Of a DNA stretch of 64,000 nucleotides, positions 8,128 through 15,296 are shown one piece after another. The stretch's first letter is position 1, and each line of letters starts with the position of its first letter. The DNA is taken from assembly GCA_963741615.1 (NCBI GenBank), contig CAVUIU010000028.1:62001-126000 (forward strand), written 5' to 3'. Position numbers and translations under genes: made by a program. The notes beneath the pieces are model-generated. The model was not told where the DNA came from. It saw only the letters and a program-made list of their open reading frames with translations, and ran no database searches. Source of the stretch: UBA9676 sp963741615. Its GTDB lineage: Bacteria; Actinomycetota; Actinomycetes; Streptosporangiales; Streptosporangiaceae.

Positions 8128-9303
8128 ATGGCACCGGTCGTCACCATGAGGCAGCTCCTTGAGAGCGGCGTTCACTTCGGGCACCAGACCCGGCGCTGGA
8201 ACCCGAAGATGAAGCGCTTCATCTTCGCCGAGCGCAACGGCATCTACATCATCGACCTGCAGCAATCGCTGGACTTCATCGATCGCGCCTACGAGTTCAT
8301 CAAGGAGACGGTCGCCCATGGCGGGACCGTGCTCTACGTCGGCACCAAGAAGCAGGCTCAGGAGGCGATCGCGGAGCAGGCCCGCCGGGTGGGGATGCCA
8401 TTCGTCAACCAGCGCTGGCTGGGCGGGATGCTGACCAACTTCTCCACCGTTTACAAGCGCCTCCAGCGGCTCAAGGAACTCGACGAGCTCGACTTCGATG
8501 ACGTCGCAGGTTCCGGCATGACCAAGAAAGAACTCCTGCACCTGCGCCGCGAGCGCGACAAGCTCGACCGTTCCCTCGGCGGCATCAAGGACATGGCCCG
8601 GACCCCGAGTGCGCTGTGGGTGGTAGACACGAAGAAAGAGCACATCGCGGTCAGTGAGGCACGCAAGCTCGGCATTCCGGTGATCGCCATCCTCGACACC
8701 AACTGCGACCCCGATGAGGTCACCTACCCGATCCCCGGCAATGACGACGCGATCCGCAGCGTTTCACTGCTCACCCGCGTGGTGGCCGACGCCGTCGCGG
8801 ACGGGCTGATAGCGCGGGCCGGGGCGGCGAACGGCGAGGACAAGCCGGTCGCCGCGGATGCCTCCGGTGAGCTCGGTGCCGAGGAGCCGCTGGCGGAGTG
8901 GGAGCGCGAGCTGCTCGAGCACAAGGCCAGCGCCGCCCAGGCTGTCGCGTCTGCCGCCGCTGCCCAGGAGGCCACCGCGGGCGAGGCGGCCGTGGCCGCG
9001 CCCGAGTCCGCCCAGGCCGAGGCGGCCGTGGCCGCGCCTGAGTCAACCGCAGGTGAGGCAGCCGCGCCGGTACCGGAAGCAGCCAAGGCCGAGGCCGAGG
9101 CGGCGGCCGGGGACGAGCCGACTGCCCAGCCCGAGGCCGCGGCCGGGGACGAGCCGACTGCCCAGCCCGAGGCCGCGGCCGGGGACGAGCCGACTGCCCA
9201 GCCCGAGGCCGCGGCCGGGGACGAGACCGCCGCACAGGCAATCCCGGCGGGCGCTGGCGACGGGCCGGCTGCCGCGGCCGGCGACACGCCCGAAGTCGCC
9301 TGA
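8128..9303 (+). CDS. rpsB: 30S ribosomal protein S2 with a long repeat-bearing C-terminal extension
   Basis: Residues 1 to about 230 are a canonical S2 (TMRQLLESGVHFGHQTRRWN, NQRWLGGMLTNF, ALWVVDTKKEH, ILDTNCDPDEV). The protein is 391 aa, well beyond the roughly 250-310 of relatives. The additional tail from about residue 235 is an Ala/Glu/Pro-rich, highly acidic, presumably disordered region that includes three copies of a 12-residue repeat (DEPTAQPEAAAG). The tail is translated in frame to the stop without interruption. tsf follows after 56 nt in the usual rpsB-tsf operon. Confidence 0.97.
   Translation: MAPVVTMRQLLESGVHFGHQTRRWNPKMKRFIFAERNGIYIIDLQQSLDFIDRAYEFIKETVAHGGTVLYVGTKKQAQEAIAEQARRVGMPFVNQRWLGGMLTNFSTVYKRLQRLKELDELDFDDVAGSGMTKKELLHLRRERDKLDRSLGGIKDMARTPSALWVVDTKKEHIAVSEARKLGIPVIAILDTNCDPDEVTYPIPGNDDAIRSVSLLTRVVADAVADGLIARAGAANGEDKPVAADASGELGAEEPLAEWERELLEHKASAAQAVASAAAAQEATAGEAAVAAPESAQAEAAVAAPESTAGEAAAPVPEAAKAEAEAAAGDEPTAQPEAAAGDEPTAQPEAAAGDEPTAQPEAAAGDETAAQAIPAGAGDGPAAAAGDTPEVA
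9112..9225 (+). repeat. 36-bp in-frame tandem repeat in the rpsB 3' end
   Basis: Three essentially identical 36-bp units (9112-9147, 9148-9183, 9184-9219) plus a short partial copy encode the 12-aa repeat DEPTAQPEAAAG. The units are identical at the DNA level, so the array is recent and likely length-variable by slippage or unequal recombination. Confidence 0.93.
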
Positions 9304-9359
9304 CCCGGGAGCCACCTGGCACACAACTCCCTGACTGACCAGAAGTGAGAGATGAGGAC

Positions 9360-10199
9360 ATGGCGAACCCAACCGCCGCGGACGTGAAGCGGCTGCGCGA
9401 GGCGACAGGCGCTGGGATGCTCGACTGCAAGAATGCGCTTCAGGATGCCGACGGGGACTTCGACGCGGCGGTCGAGATCCTCCGCCTCAAGGGCGTCAAG
9501 GACGTCGGGAAGCGGGCCGGCCGGACGGCGGCCAACGGCCTCGTCACCGCGGTGCTGGACGGCACCAGCGCCGGAGTCCTCGTTGAGCTGAATTGCGAGA
9601 CCGACTTCGTGGCCAAGACCGATCTCTTCCAGCAGGTGGCCGCCGACATCGCCGCCGCCGCGATGGTGCGCAGGCCCGCTGACCGGCTGACGCTGCTGGG
9701 AGTGGAGGTCCGGGACGGCGCGACGGCCCAGCAGCTCATCGAGGAGGCGGGAGCCTCGCTCAAGGAGAAGCTGGAACTCGGCCGGTATGCCCTGCTCGAG
9801 GGTGGCTATGTGGCCAGCTACCTGCACCGGTCCGACCGTGCCCTGCCGCCGACGGTGGGTGTGCTCGTCCAGCTGGACGCGCCCGCCGAGCAGGCGGGCA
9901 AGGACGTCGCGCAGCAGGTGGCGGCGATGCGGCCGCAGTTCGTGACCCGCGACCAGGTGCCCGCCGACGTGGTGGAGCACGAGCGGCGCATCGCGGAGCA
10001 GATCACCCGCGACGAGGGCAAGCCAGAGCAGGCGATCGGCAAGATCGTCGAGGGCCGGCTCGGCGCGTTCTTCAAGGAAGTCGTGCTTACCGAGCAGGCG
10101 TTCGTGAAGGACCCGAAGAAGACCATCAAGCAGGTCCTGTCCGAGCAGGGCGTCACCGTGCGGGCGTTCGCCCGGTTCCAGGTGGGCCAGGCCGGCTGA
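9360..10199 (+). CDS. tsf: Elongation factor Ts
   Basis: EF-Ts is the nucleotide exchange factor of EF-Tu. The 279-aa product begins with the UBA-like domain (DVKRLREATGAGMLDCKNAL), then VGKRAGRTAANGLV, the core motif ELNCETDFVAKTD near residue 78, and a C-terminal dimerisation region ending VRAFARFQVGQ. ATG 9360 has an AGGA-type ribosome-binding site just upstream; GTG 9345 is in frame but less likely. pyrH normally follows; here frr follows instead after only 84 nt. Confidence 0.97.
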   Translation: MANPTAADVKRLREATGAGMLDCKNALQDADGDFDAAVEILRLKGVKDVGKRAGRTAANGLVTAVLDGTSAGVLVELNCETDFVAKTDLFQQVAADIAAAAMVRRPADRLTLLGVEVRDGATAQQLIEEAGASLKEKLELGRYALLEGGYVASYLHRSDRALPPTVGVLVQLDAPAEQAGKDVAQQVAAMRPQFVTRDQVPADVVEHERRIAEQITRDEGKPEQAIGKIVEGRLGAFFKEVVLTEQAFVKDPKKTIKQVLSEQGVTVRAFARFQVGQAG

Positions 10200-10216
10200 G
10201 GAGTCCCGCGCCGCGG

Positions 10217-10235
10217 CCGGCCCCGCACGGGCCGG
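10217..10235 (+). other. GC-rich hairpin between tsf and frr
   Basis: CCGGCCC and GGGCCGG form a perfect 7-bp stem around a 5-nt loop. It sits 17 nt after the tsf stop. There is no T-tract, so it is not a classical intrinsic terminator; it may be an mRNA stabiliser or the scar region where pyrH is normally located. Confidence 0.35.
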
Positions 10236-10283
10236 GCGGGGCGGGCAGGCAGTCCAGACAGGCGAGGACCGACAGGAGCGGCA

Positions 10284-10841
10284 GTGATAGACGAGATCCT
10301 TCTCGAGGCCGAGGAAAAGATGGAGAAGGCCGTCGCGGTCGCCAAAGAGGAGTTCGGCACCATCCGGACCGGCCGCGCCCACCCAGCCATGTTCAGCAAG
10401 ATCACGGCCGAGTACTACGGCACCCAGACCCCAGTCAACCAGCTGGCATCGTTCCACATCCCCGAGCCGCGGATGGTCGTGGTACAGCCATTCGACAAGT
10501 CATCGCTGGCAACGATCGAAAAGGCGATCCGCAACAGTGACCTCGGGGTGAACCCGTCCAACGACGGCGCCATCATCCGGGTGATCTTGCCCGAGCTCTC
10601 CGAGGAACGCAGGCGCGAGTACATCAAGGTCGCGCGGCACAAGGCGGAGGACGGCAGGGTGTCGATCCGCAACATCCGCCGCAACACCAAGGACGCGCTG
10701 GACAAGCTGGTCAAGAGCGGCGACGCGGGCGAGGACGAGGTCCGCCGGGCGGAACGGGAACTCGACGATCTCACCCACACCTACGTGGGGCAGGTGGACG
10801 AACTGCTCAAGCACAAGGAAGCCGAACTCCTCGAGGTCTGA
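10284..10841 (+). CDS. frr: Ribosome recycling factor
   Basis: RRF, with EF-G, splits post-termination ribosomes. The 185-aa product is full length: EKMEKAVAVAKEEFGTIRTGRAHP at the start of the triple-helix bundle, PRMVVVQPFDKS in the beta domain, LPELSEERRREYIKVARHKAE, and a C-terminal helix ending LLKHKEAELLEV. GTG 10284 has AGGAG at 10274-10278. It is followed immediately by cdsA, whose putative start is one base after the frr stop. Confidence 0.97.
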   Translation: MIDEILLEAEEKMEKAVAVAKEEFGTIRTGRAHPAMFSKITAEYYGTQTPVNQLASFHIPEPRMVVVQPFDKSSLATIEKAIRNSDLGVNPSNDGAIIRVILPELSEERRREYIKVARHKAEDGRVSIRNIRRNTKDALDKLVKSGDAGEDEVRRAERELDDLTHTYVGQVDELLKHKEAELLEV

Positions 10842-10842
10842 G

Positions 10843-11823
10843 TTGCCAGTGGAGGAACCGGCCGGGCCCGTGCTGCCGGGGGACGACAGTGCATCGGGTG
10901 GTCCCGGGCCGGGGGGAGCGGATGGTCTGAGGTCCAGGGCGGAGAACGCCAGCGCTCCATCCGGTGACGCTCCCCGTGGCGGCGGCCCGGGCCGCACCCC
11001 GGGCCGGGCCGGGCGCAACCTCCCGGCCGCCCTGGGGGTCGGGTTGGCCATGGGCGGCCTCGCGATCCTCACCCTGTTCACGGTGAAGGCCACATTCCTG
11101 GTGTACATGGCCGCCGCCGTCGGGATCGCGATGTGGGAGCTGTCCCGCGCCCTCGGGGTACGGGACATCCACATCCCGCTGGCGCCGGTGGCCGTGGGCG
11201 GCGCCGCGGCGGTCGCGCTGGCGTACTGGCGGGGTGAGCGCGCCCTGGTGGCATGCCTGGCCCTGATCGTGATCGCGATCATGGCCTGGCGCCTGCCGGG
11301 CGGCACATCCGGCTACCTGCGGGATGTGACCGCTGGCGTCTTCGTCCTGGTCTACCTCCCGCTGATGGCGTGTTTCGTCGCGCTCATGCTCGCCGCACCC
11401 GACGGGCCGCGGCGCACCCTGATCCTGCTCATCCTGGCTGTGTGCAGCGACATCGGTGGCTACTTCGTCGGCATCCTCATCGGGCGCCACCCGATGGTGC
11501 CCGCGATCAGCCCCAAGAAGACCTGGGAGGGATTCGGGGGTTCGGCGTTCGCCTGCCTGGCGGCTGGCGCGATCACACTCCCGGCCCTGCTGGGCGGGGC
11601 GGTGTGGCAGGGGCTGCTGCTGGGCCTGGCCACGCTCCTGGCCGCGACCCTCGGTGACCTCGCCGAATCAATGATCAAGCGGGATCTCGAGATCAAGGAC
11701 ATGGGCACGGTCCTGCCCGGCCACGGCGGCATCCTCGACCGGATCGACTCGCTGGTGGTCGCCGCGCCGGTGGTCTGGCTGCTCCTGCTCGTGTTCGTGC
11801 CGGTGGCCGGCCACCACCTCTGA
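10843..11823 (+). CDS. cdsA: Phosphatidate cytidylyltransferase
   Basis: CdsA makes CDP-diacylglycerol, precursor of phosphatidylinositol, cardiolipin and phosphatidylglycerol. The 326-aa product has an unstructured Gly/Pro/Arg-rich N-terminal tail of about 60 residues, then about eight transmembrane helices. The family signature is intact near the C-terminus: MIKRDLEIKDMG then LPGHGGILDRID. TTG 10843 is 1 nt after the frr stop; GTG 10849 is the alternative. It shares the operon with frr, as in other actinomycetes. Confidence 0.93.
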   Translation: MPVEEPAGPVLPGDDSASGGPGPGGADGLRSRAENASAPSGDAPRGGGPGRTPGRAGRNLPAALGVGLAMGGLAILTLFTVKATFLVYMAAAVGIAMWELSRALGVRDIHIPLAPVAVGGAAAVALAYWRGERALVACLALIVIAIMAWRLPGGTSGYLRDVTAGVFVLVYLPLMACFVALMLAAPDGPRRTLILLILAVCSDIGGYFVGILIGRHPMVPAISPKKTWEGFGGSAFACLAAGAITLPALLGGAVWQGLLLGLATLLAATLGDLAESMIKRDLEIKDMGTVLPGHGGILDRIDSLVVAAPVVWLLLLVFVPVAGHHL

Positions 11824-11935
11824 ACAGGGCTGTCACAGGAGTCCCCGGAGGCACCTGCGGTGACGTTTGGGCCCCCCTTTCAGGGGGAGTTCGGGGGCGT
11901 CATTCACCGTTCGGGGGGATGGGAGCACCGAGACC

Positions 11936-12109
11936 ATGTTCAGACGGCCGGTCAGCATCGTCTTCCTGATCTACATCATCATCGGCATCGTGGTGGCATG
12001 GACCCGCGGCTACATAACCGTCGGCCTGCTCAAGGTCGTGCTGTCCGCGGTGCTGGCGATATTCCTCTGGTTCCTGCCCCTGCTGGGGGTCAGCCTCCAC
12101 ATCCACTGA
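11936..12109 (+). CDS. 57-aa membrane mini-protein
   Basis: Two hydrophobic helices (about residues 6-24 and 29-53) are joined by a short loop containing TRGYITV. Small proteins of this pattern, starting MFRR and ending GVSLHIH-like, are common beside cdsA/rlmN in actinomycetes; the function is unknown. ATG 11936 is preceded by a purine-rich GGGAGCACCGAG stretch. The longer frame from 11867 adds a non-hydrophobic region that looks non-coding. Confidence 0.7.
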   Translation: MFRRPVSIVFLIYIIIGIVVAWTRGYITVGLLKVVLSAVLAIFLWFLPLLGVSLHIH

Positions 12110-12128
12110 CCGCGGCCGGCCAGGGCGC

Positions 12129-13256
12129 TCAGCGGCCGATAACCCAGGTGCGGCGCTGCGCCGCAAGCTGGGTGATCAGGCTGGCGGCCCCCCGCTGCTT
12201 GGCCAGCTGCCGCTCCCGTTCGGTGATCGGGATGATCCAGAGCCACCGGACGGGCTCCCCGGCGAAGGTGAACCCGGAAAGGTCGGGTACCTCGGGCCCG
12301 AGCAGCTGCCCGGGATCATCGAGCAGGAGCACGCCCTCGTTCCCGCCGCCCAGCGGGAAGGTGGCCGGTTCGTGGTACCAGCGGATACTGTGGCCGGCCC
12401 CGAACCAGGTGACCGCCCGCCACGGGTACTGGGCCAGCCACAGGAAGATGCGGGCGACCTCGGGGCTGGGCATGGTGGTGGCGATGGCGAGCTCGATCCG
12501 CGCGCAGCCGCTGGGATCCTCCATCACCTGCTCGACCACGGGCATTCGCTGGCAGCTCATGCCCAGCGTGGACAGCACCGTGTAGGGCCGCTGCTCGGTG
12601 GGCGGGCGCTCGGAGACCCCGACCGTGGGCGGCCTGCGGCCACCGACGTCCCAGTACCGCGCGCCTGGCCCGAGCCGGGCGAGAAGGTGGCCCAGCATGG
12701 ACTGCTGGAAGCCGGCCCACGAATCCTCCCGCTGGCGCCACCGCCAGAACGCCGTTGCCCGGTCGGCCCGCGGGCCGAGCCCTTCCATGGCGTCATCGAG
12801 CGACCAGCCGAACGGGGTCTGGCCCATGACATCCCGGCTGTACCCGGGCATTCCCCTGGCCATATCGGACCAGCCCGGGATGACGGCCAGGAGCTGGCCG
12901 CTCTCGACGATGGCAACCCCGTCGCCCTCCTCGAACCACAGGGCGCGCAGGGTCCTGGCATCGAGGGGTGGCCTGCCGCCAGCAGCGTGCTTGGTGTGAC
13001 TGGCGGGCATGAGCGGCGCCCGGCCCGCGTTCAGCCGCGCCAGGTCCGTGCTCGCGGGCGCCTGCTGGTGGTTGGCGATCCACGCGGCACCCACGATGGC
13101 ATCGGCATCGTGCAGGTAGGCAGCGGTCGTGGCGCCGTCGGACTCGACCACCAGCCGCCGGCTGCCGTAGGGGCTCTCGCTTTCCAGCAGGACTGCGGGC
13201 TGCCCGCCGTGTGTGGCCAGCCGTGAGCTGCCGGCGCCCTTGCGCAACGTTGCCAT
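12129..13256 (-). CDS. Putative Suppressor-of-fused (SUFU) domain protein
   Basis: The 375-aa product resembles bacterial SUFU-domain proteins in its C-terminal half, about residues 215-375: YTVLSTLGMSCQRMP, RIELAIATTMPSPE, YPWRAVTWFGAGHSIRW, and PVRWLWIIPITERERQLAKQ followed by a short tail. The N-terminal half (MATLRKGAGSS to about 200) is not assigned. SUFU-like proteins in bacteria often occur with polymorphic-toxin immunity genes, but no toxin is adjacent here. ATG 13256 is preceded, 7 nt upstream, by a TAGATT -10 box, so the mRNA is probably leaderless. The longer frame up to 13355 overlaps the rlmN upstream region. Confidence 0.6.
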   Translation of the reverse strand: MATLRKGAGSSRLATHGGQPAVLLESESPYGSRRLVVESDGATTAAYLHDADAIVGAAWIANHQQAPASTDLARLNAGRAPLMPASHTKHAAGGRPPLDARTLRALWFEEGDGVAIVESGQLLAVIPGWSDMARGMPGYSRDVMGQTPFGWSLDDAMEGLGPRADRATAFWRWRQREDSWAGFQQSMLGHLLARLGPGARYWDVGGRRPPTVGVSERPPTEQRPYTVLSTLGMSCQRMPVVEQVMEDPSGCARIELAIATTMPSPEVARIFLWLAQYPWRAVTWFGAGHSIRWYHEPATFPLGGGNEGVLLLDDPGQLLGPEVPDLSGFTFAGEPVRWLWIIPITERERQLAKQRGAASLITQLAAQRRTWVIGR

Positions 13257-13263
13257 ATGCCGA

Positions 13264-13269
13264 AATCTA
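13264..13269 (-). promoter_or_regulatory. -10 box (TAGATT) for a leaderless SUFU-like mRNA
   Basis: TAGATT on the minus strand ends 7 nt before the ATG at 13256. The spacing fits transcription starting at or next to the start codon. Confidence 0.45.
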
Positions 13270-13394
13270 CTGACTGGCCGCAGGTCATGAATGCGTGCGG
13301 GCAGATATTCTTGAGTTGTCGTGGTCAGTGCCCCGTGCCAGCAGCGGAGTGTCACCGCGGACCGTCACCCGCCTCCTGCCCGAACGGAGCATCG

Positions 13395-14537
13395 TTGCCC
13401 GGCACCCGAACCCGGCCGCCACGCCACCTCGCCGATCTCGACCCATCCGAGCGCCGGGCGGCCGTCGCCGAGCTGGGCGATGAGCCCTTCCGCGGCGACC
13501 AGCTCGCCCGGCACTACTTCGGCCGGCTGACCGACGACCCCGGCGAGATGACCGACCTGCCAGCGGCTTCCCGCGCCGAACTCGCCGCTGCTCTGCTGCC
13601 ACGGCTGCTGACCGCCGAGCGGGAGCAATCCTGCGACCGGGGGATGACCCGCAAGACCCTGTGGCGCACATTCGACGGCGCTTACGTGGAGTCGGTCCTC
13701 ATGCGTTACCCGGGGCGCGTCACCATGTGCGTGTCATCGCAGGCCGGCTGCGGGATGGCCTGCCCATTCTGCGCCACCGGGCAGGCCGGGCTGACCAGGA
13801 ACCTGTCCGCTGCCGAGATCGTCGCGCAGGTGGTGGCCGGTGCGCGGGCGCTGGCCGGCGGTGAGGTTCCCGGCGGGCCAGGCCGGGTCTCCAACGTGGT
13901 GTTCATGGGCATGGGTGAGCCGCTCGCGAACTATCCCCAGCTCATCACCGCCCTGCACCGGCTCACCGAGCCGGTGCCCGACGGGCTCGGCATCTCCCAG
14001 CGGTCGGTCACCGTCTCCACGGTGGGCCTGGTCCCGGCCATGAGACGGCTCACCGCCGAGCGGCTCGGGGTCACCCTGGCGGTATCACTGCACGCGCCGG
14101 ACGATGAGCTGCGCGACGAGCTCGTGCCCGTGAACAAGCGGTGGAAGGTGGCCGAGGTCCTCGACGCGGCCTGGGAGTTCGTGGGTGCCACCGGCCGCCG
14201 GGTCTCGATCGAGTACGCCATGATCGGAGACGTCAACGACCAGCCCTGGCGGGCCAGGGCGCTGGCGTCCCTGCTCGCCGGCCGGCTGGCCCACGTCAAC
14301 CTGATCCCGCTCAACCCGACGCCGGGCTCGCGGTGGACCGCATCCGCCCCGGCCGCAGAACGGGCCTTCGTGGCGGTCCTTGAGGCACACCACATACCGG
14401 TGACGGTGCGCGACACCCGCGGCCGGCAGATCGACGGCGCATGCGGCCAGCTGGCGGCGGCCAGCAGGCCCAAGGACATGCCCAACGATGGCGGCGGGGT
14501 GCTCACGCCAGCCCAGCCGGTGCCGCTTCCCGGGTAA
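13395..14537 (+). CDS. rlmN: 23S rRNA (adenine2503-C2) / tRNA adenine-37 methyltransferase
   Basis: RlmN is a radical-SAM enzyme methylating A2503 of 23S rRNA and A37 of some tRNAs. The 380-aa product has the CxxxCxxC cluster motif CGMACPFC near residue 126, VVFMGMGEPLANY, VSLHAPDDELRDELVPVN, and the C-terminal DTRGRQIDGACGQL with the second catalytic cysteine. TTG 13395 is chosen because GGAG lies about 6 nt upstream and relatives begin close to PPRHLADL; a frame open back to 13257 gives an unlikely Cys-rich leader. It follows cdsA, the usual order. Confidence 0.94.
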   Translation: MPGTRTRPPRHLADLDPSERRAAVAELGDEPFRGDQLARHYFGRLTDDPGEMTDLPAASRAELAAALLPRLLTAEREQSCDRGMTRKTLWRTFDGAYVESVLMRYPGRVTMCVSSQAGCGMACPFCATGQAGLTRNLSAAEIVAQVVAGARALAGGEVPGGPGRVSNVVFMGMGEPLANYPQLITALHRLTEPVPDGLGISQRSVTVSTVGLVPAMRRLTAERLGVTLAVSLHAPDDELRDELVPVNKRWKVAEVLDAAWEFVGATGRRVSIEYAMIGDVNDQPWRARALASLLAGRLAHVNLIPLNPTPGSRWTASAPAAERAFVAVLEAHHIPVTVRDTRGRQIDGACGQLAAASRPKDMPNDGGGVLTPAQPVPLPG

Positions 14538-14543
14538 GACCAG

Positions 14544-14549
14544 TACCGT
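14544..14549 (+). promoter_or_regulatory. -10 box (TACCGT) for a leaderless acyltransferase mRNA
   Basis: TACCGT ends 8 nt before ATG 14558 and no Shine-Dalgarno sequence is visible, consistent with leaderless transcription. Confidence 0.4.
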
Positions 14550-14557
14550 TGTCGGTC

Positions 14558-15226
14558 ATGGCCTGGAAGGACGCTGTCGCGCGGGCCGGGCGCGCCGTGG
14601 CCTGGCGGCTGGTGCACCGGCTCTGGGATGGTGCCCGGCGAGCGGGGAGAATCACCGCGGACACGCCCGGCGGGCGTGAGTTCGCGTCGTTCGGCCCGGG
14701 CTCGGTCATCGGGTTCCCCGCCGGCGCCCTGTACGGCCAGAAGTGGATCACGATCGGCGCGGGCACGCTGATCGGCGCGCAGGTCAGCCTGAGCGCCGGG
14801 ATGGTCCCCGGGCAGGATCTGGGGGACCACCCGGTGCTGCGGATCGGTGACCACTGCGTCATCGGCCGGGGCAGCCACATCGTCGCCCACAACTCCATCG
14901 TGATCGGGGACGATGTCTTCACCGGCCCCTACGTCTACGTGACCGACCAGAACCACGGGTACACCGACCCCGACGTCCCGATCGGGCGGCAGTGGCCGAG
15001 CAACACGGCGGTGTCCATCGGCGCAGGCAGCTGGCTCGGCGCCGGGGTGATCGTGCTCCCGGGCGCCTGCATCGGGCAGAACGTGGCGGTCGCCGCCGGG
15101 TCGGTGGTCCGTGGCCGGATACCGGACCGGTGCGTGATCGCCGGGGTACCCGCTAGAGTTGTCCGCGAGTATGTGGCAGGTAACGGATGGTCACGACCCG
15201 TGCCAACGCCGGGCGATCATATCTGA
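14558..15226 (+). CDS. Hexapeptide-repeat O-acyltransferase (WbbJ-like)
   Basis: The 222-aa product is a left-handed beta-helix acyltransferase. Hexapeptide turns are visible from about residue 55 (VIGFPAGALYGQKWITIGAG, then VIGRGSHIVAHNSIVIGDDV). The DQNHGYTDPDVPIG loop carries the catalytic His, and the domain ends VAAGSVVRGRIPDRCVIAGVPARVVREY. Such enzymes acetylate sugars of surface polysaccharides or antibiotics using acetyl-CoA; the acceptor here is unknown. An N-terminal basic amphipathic helix precedes the beta-helix. It is alone in its strand context and starts 20 nt after rlmN. Confidence 0.85.
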   Translation: MAWKDAVARAGRAVAWRLVHRLWDGARRAGRITADTPGGREFASFGPGSVIGFPAGALYGQKWITIGAGTLIGAQVSLSAGMVPGQDLGDHPVLRIGDHCVIGRGSHIVAHNSIVIGDDVFTGPYVYVTDQNHGYTDPDVPIGRQWPSNTAVSIGAGSWLGAGVIVLPGACIGQNVAVAAGSVVRGRIPDRCVIAGVPARVVREYVAGNGWSRPVPTPGDHI

Positions 15227-15296
15227 TCGGCCGGGAAACTGGCCGCCTGTCTGTCACGATGGGTAGTGAGCGCAGAAGTGACAGCCGAGGGGGCAC

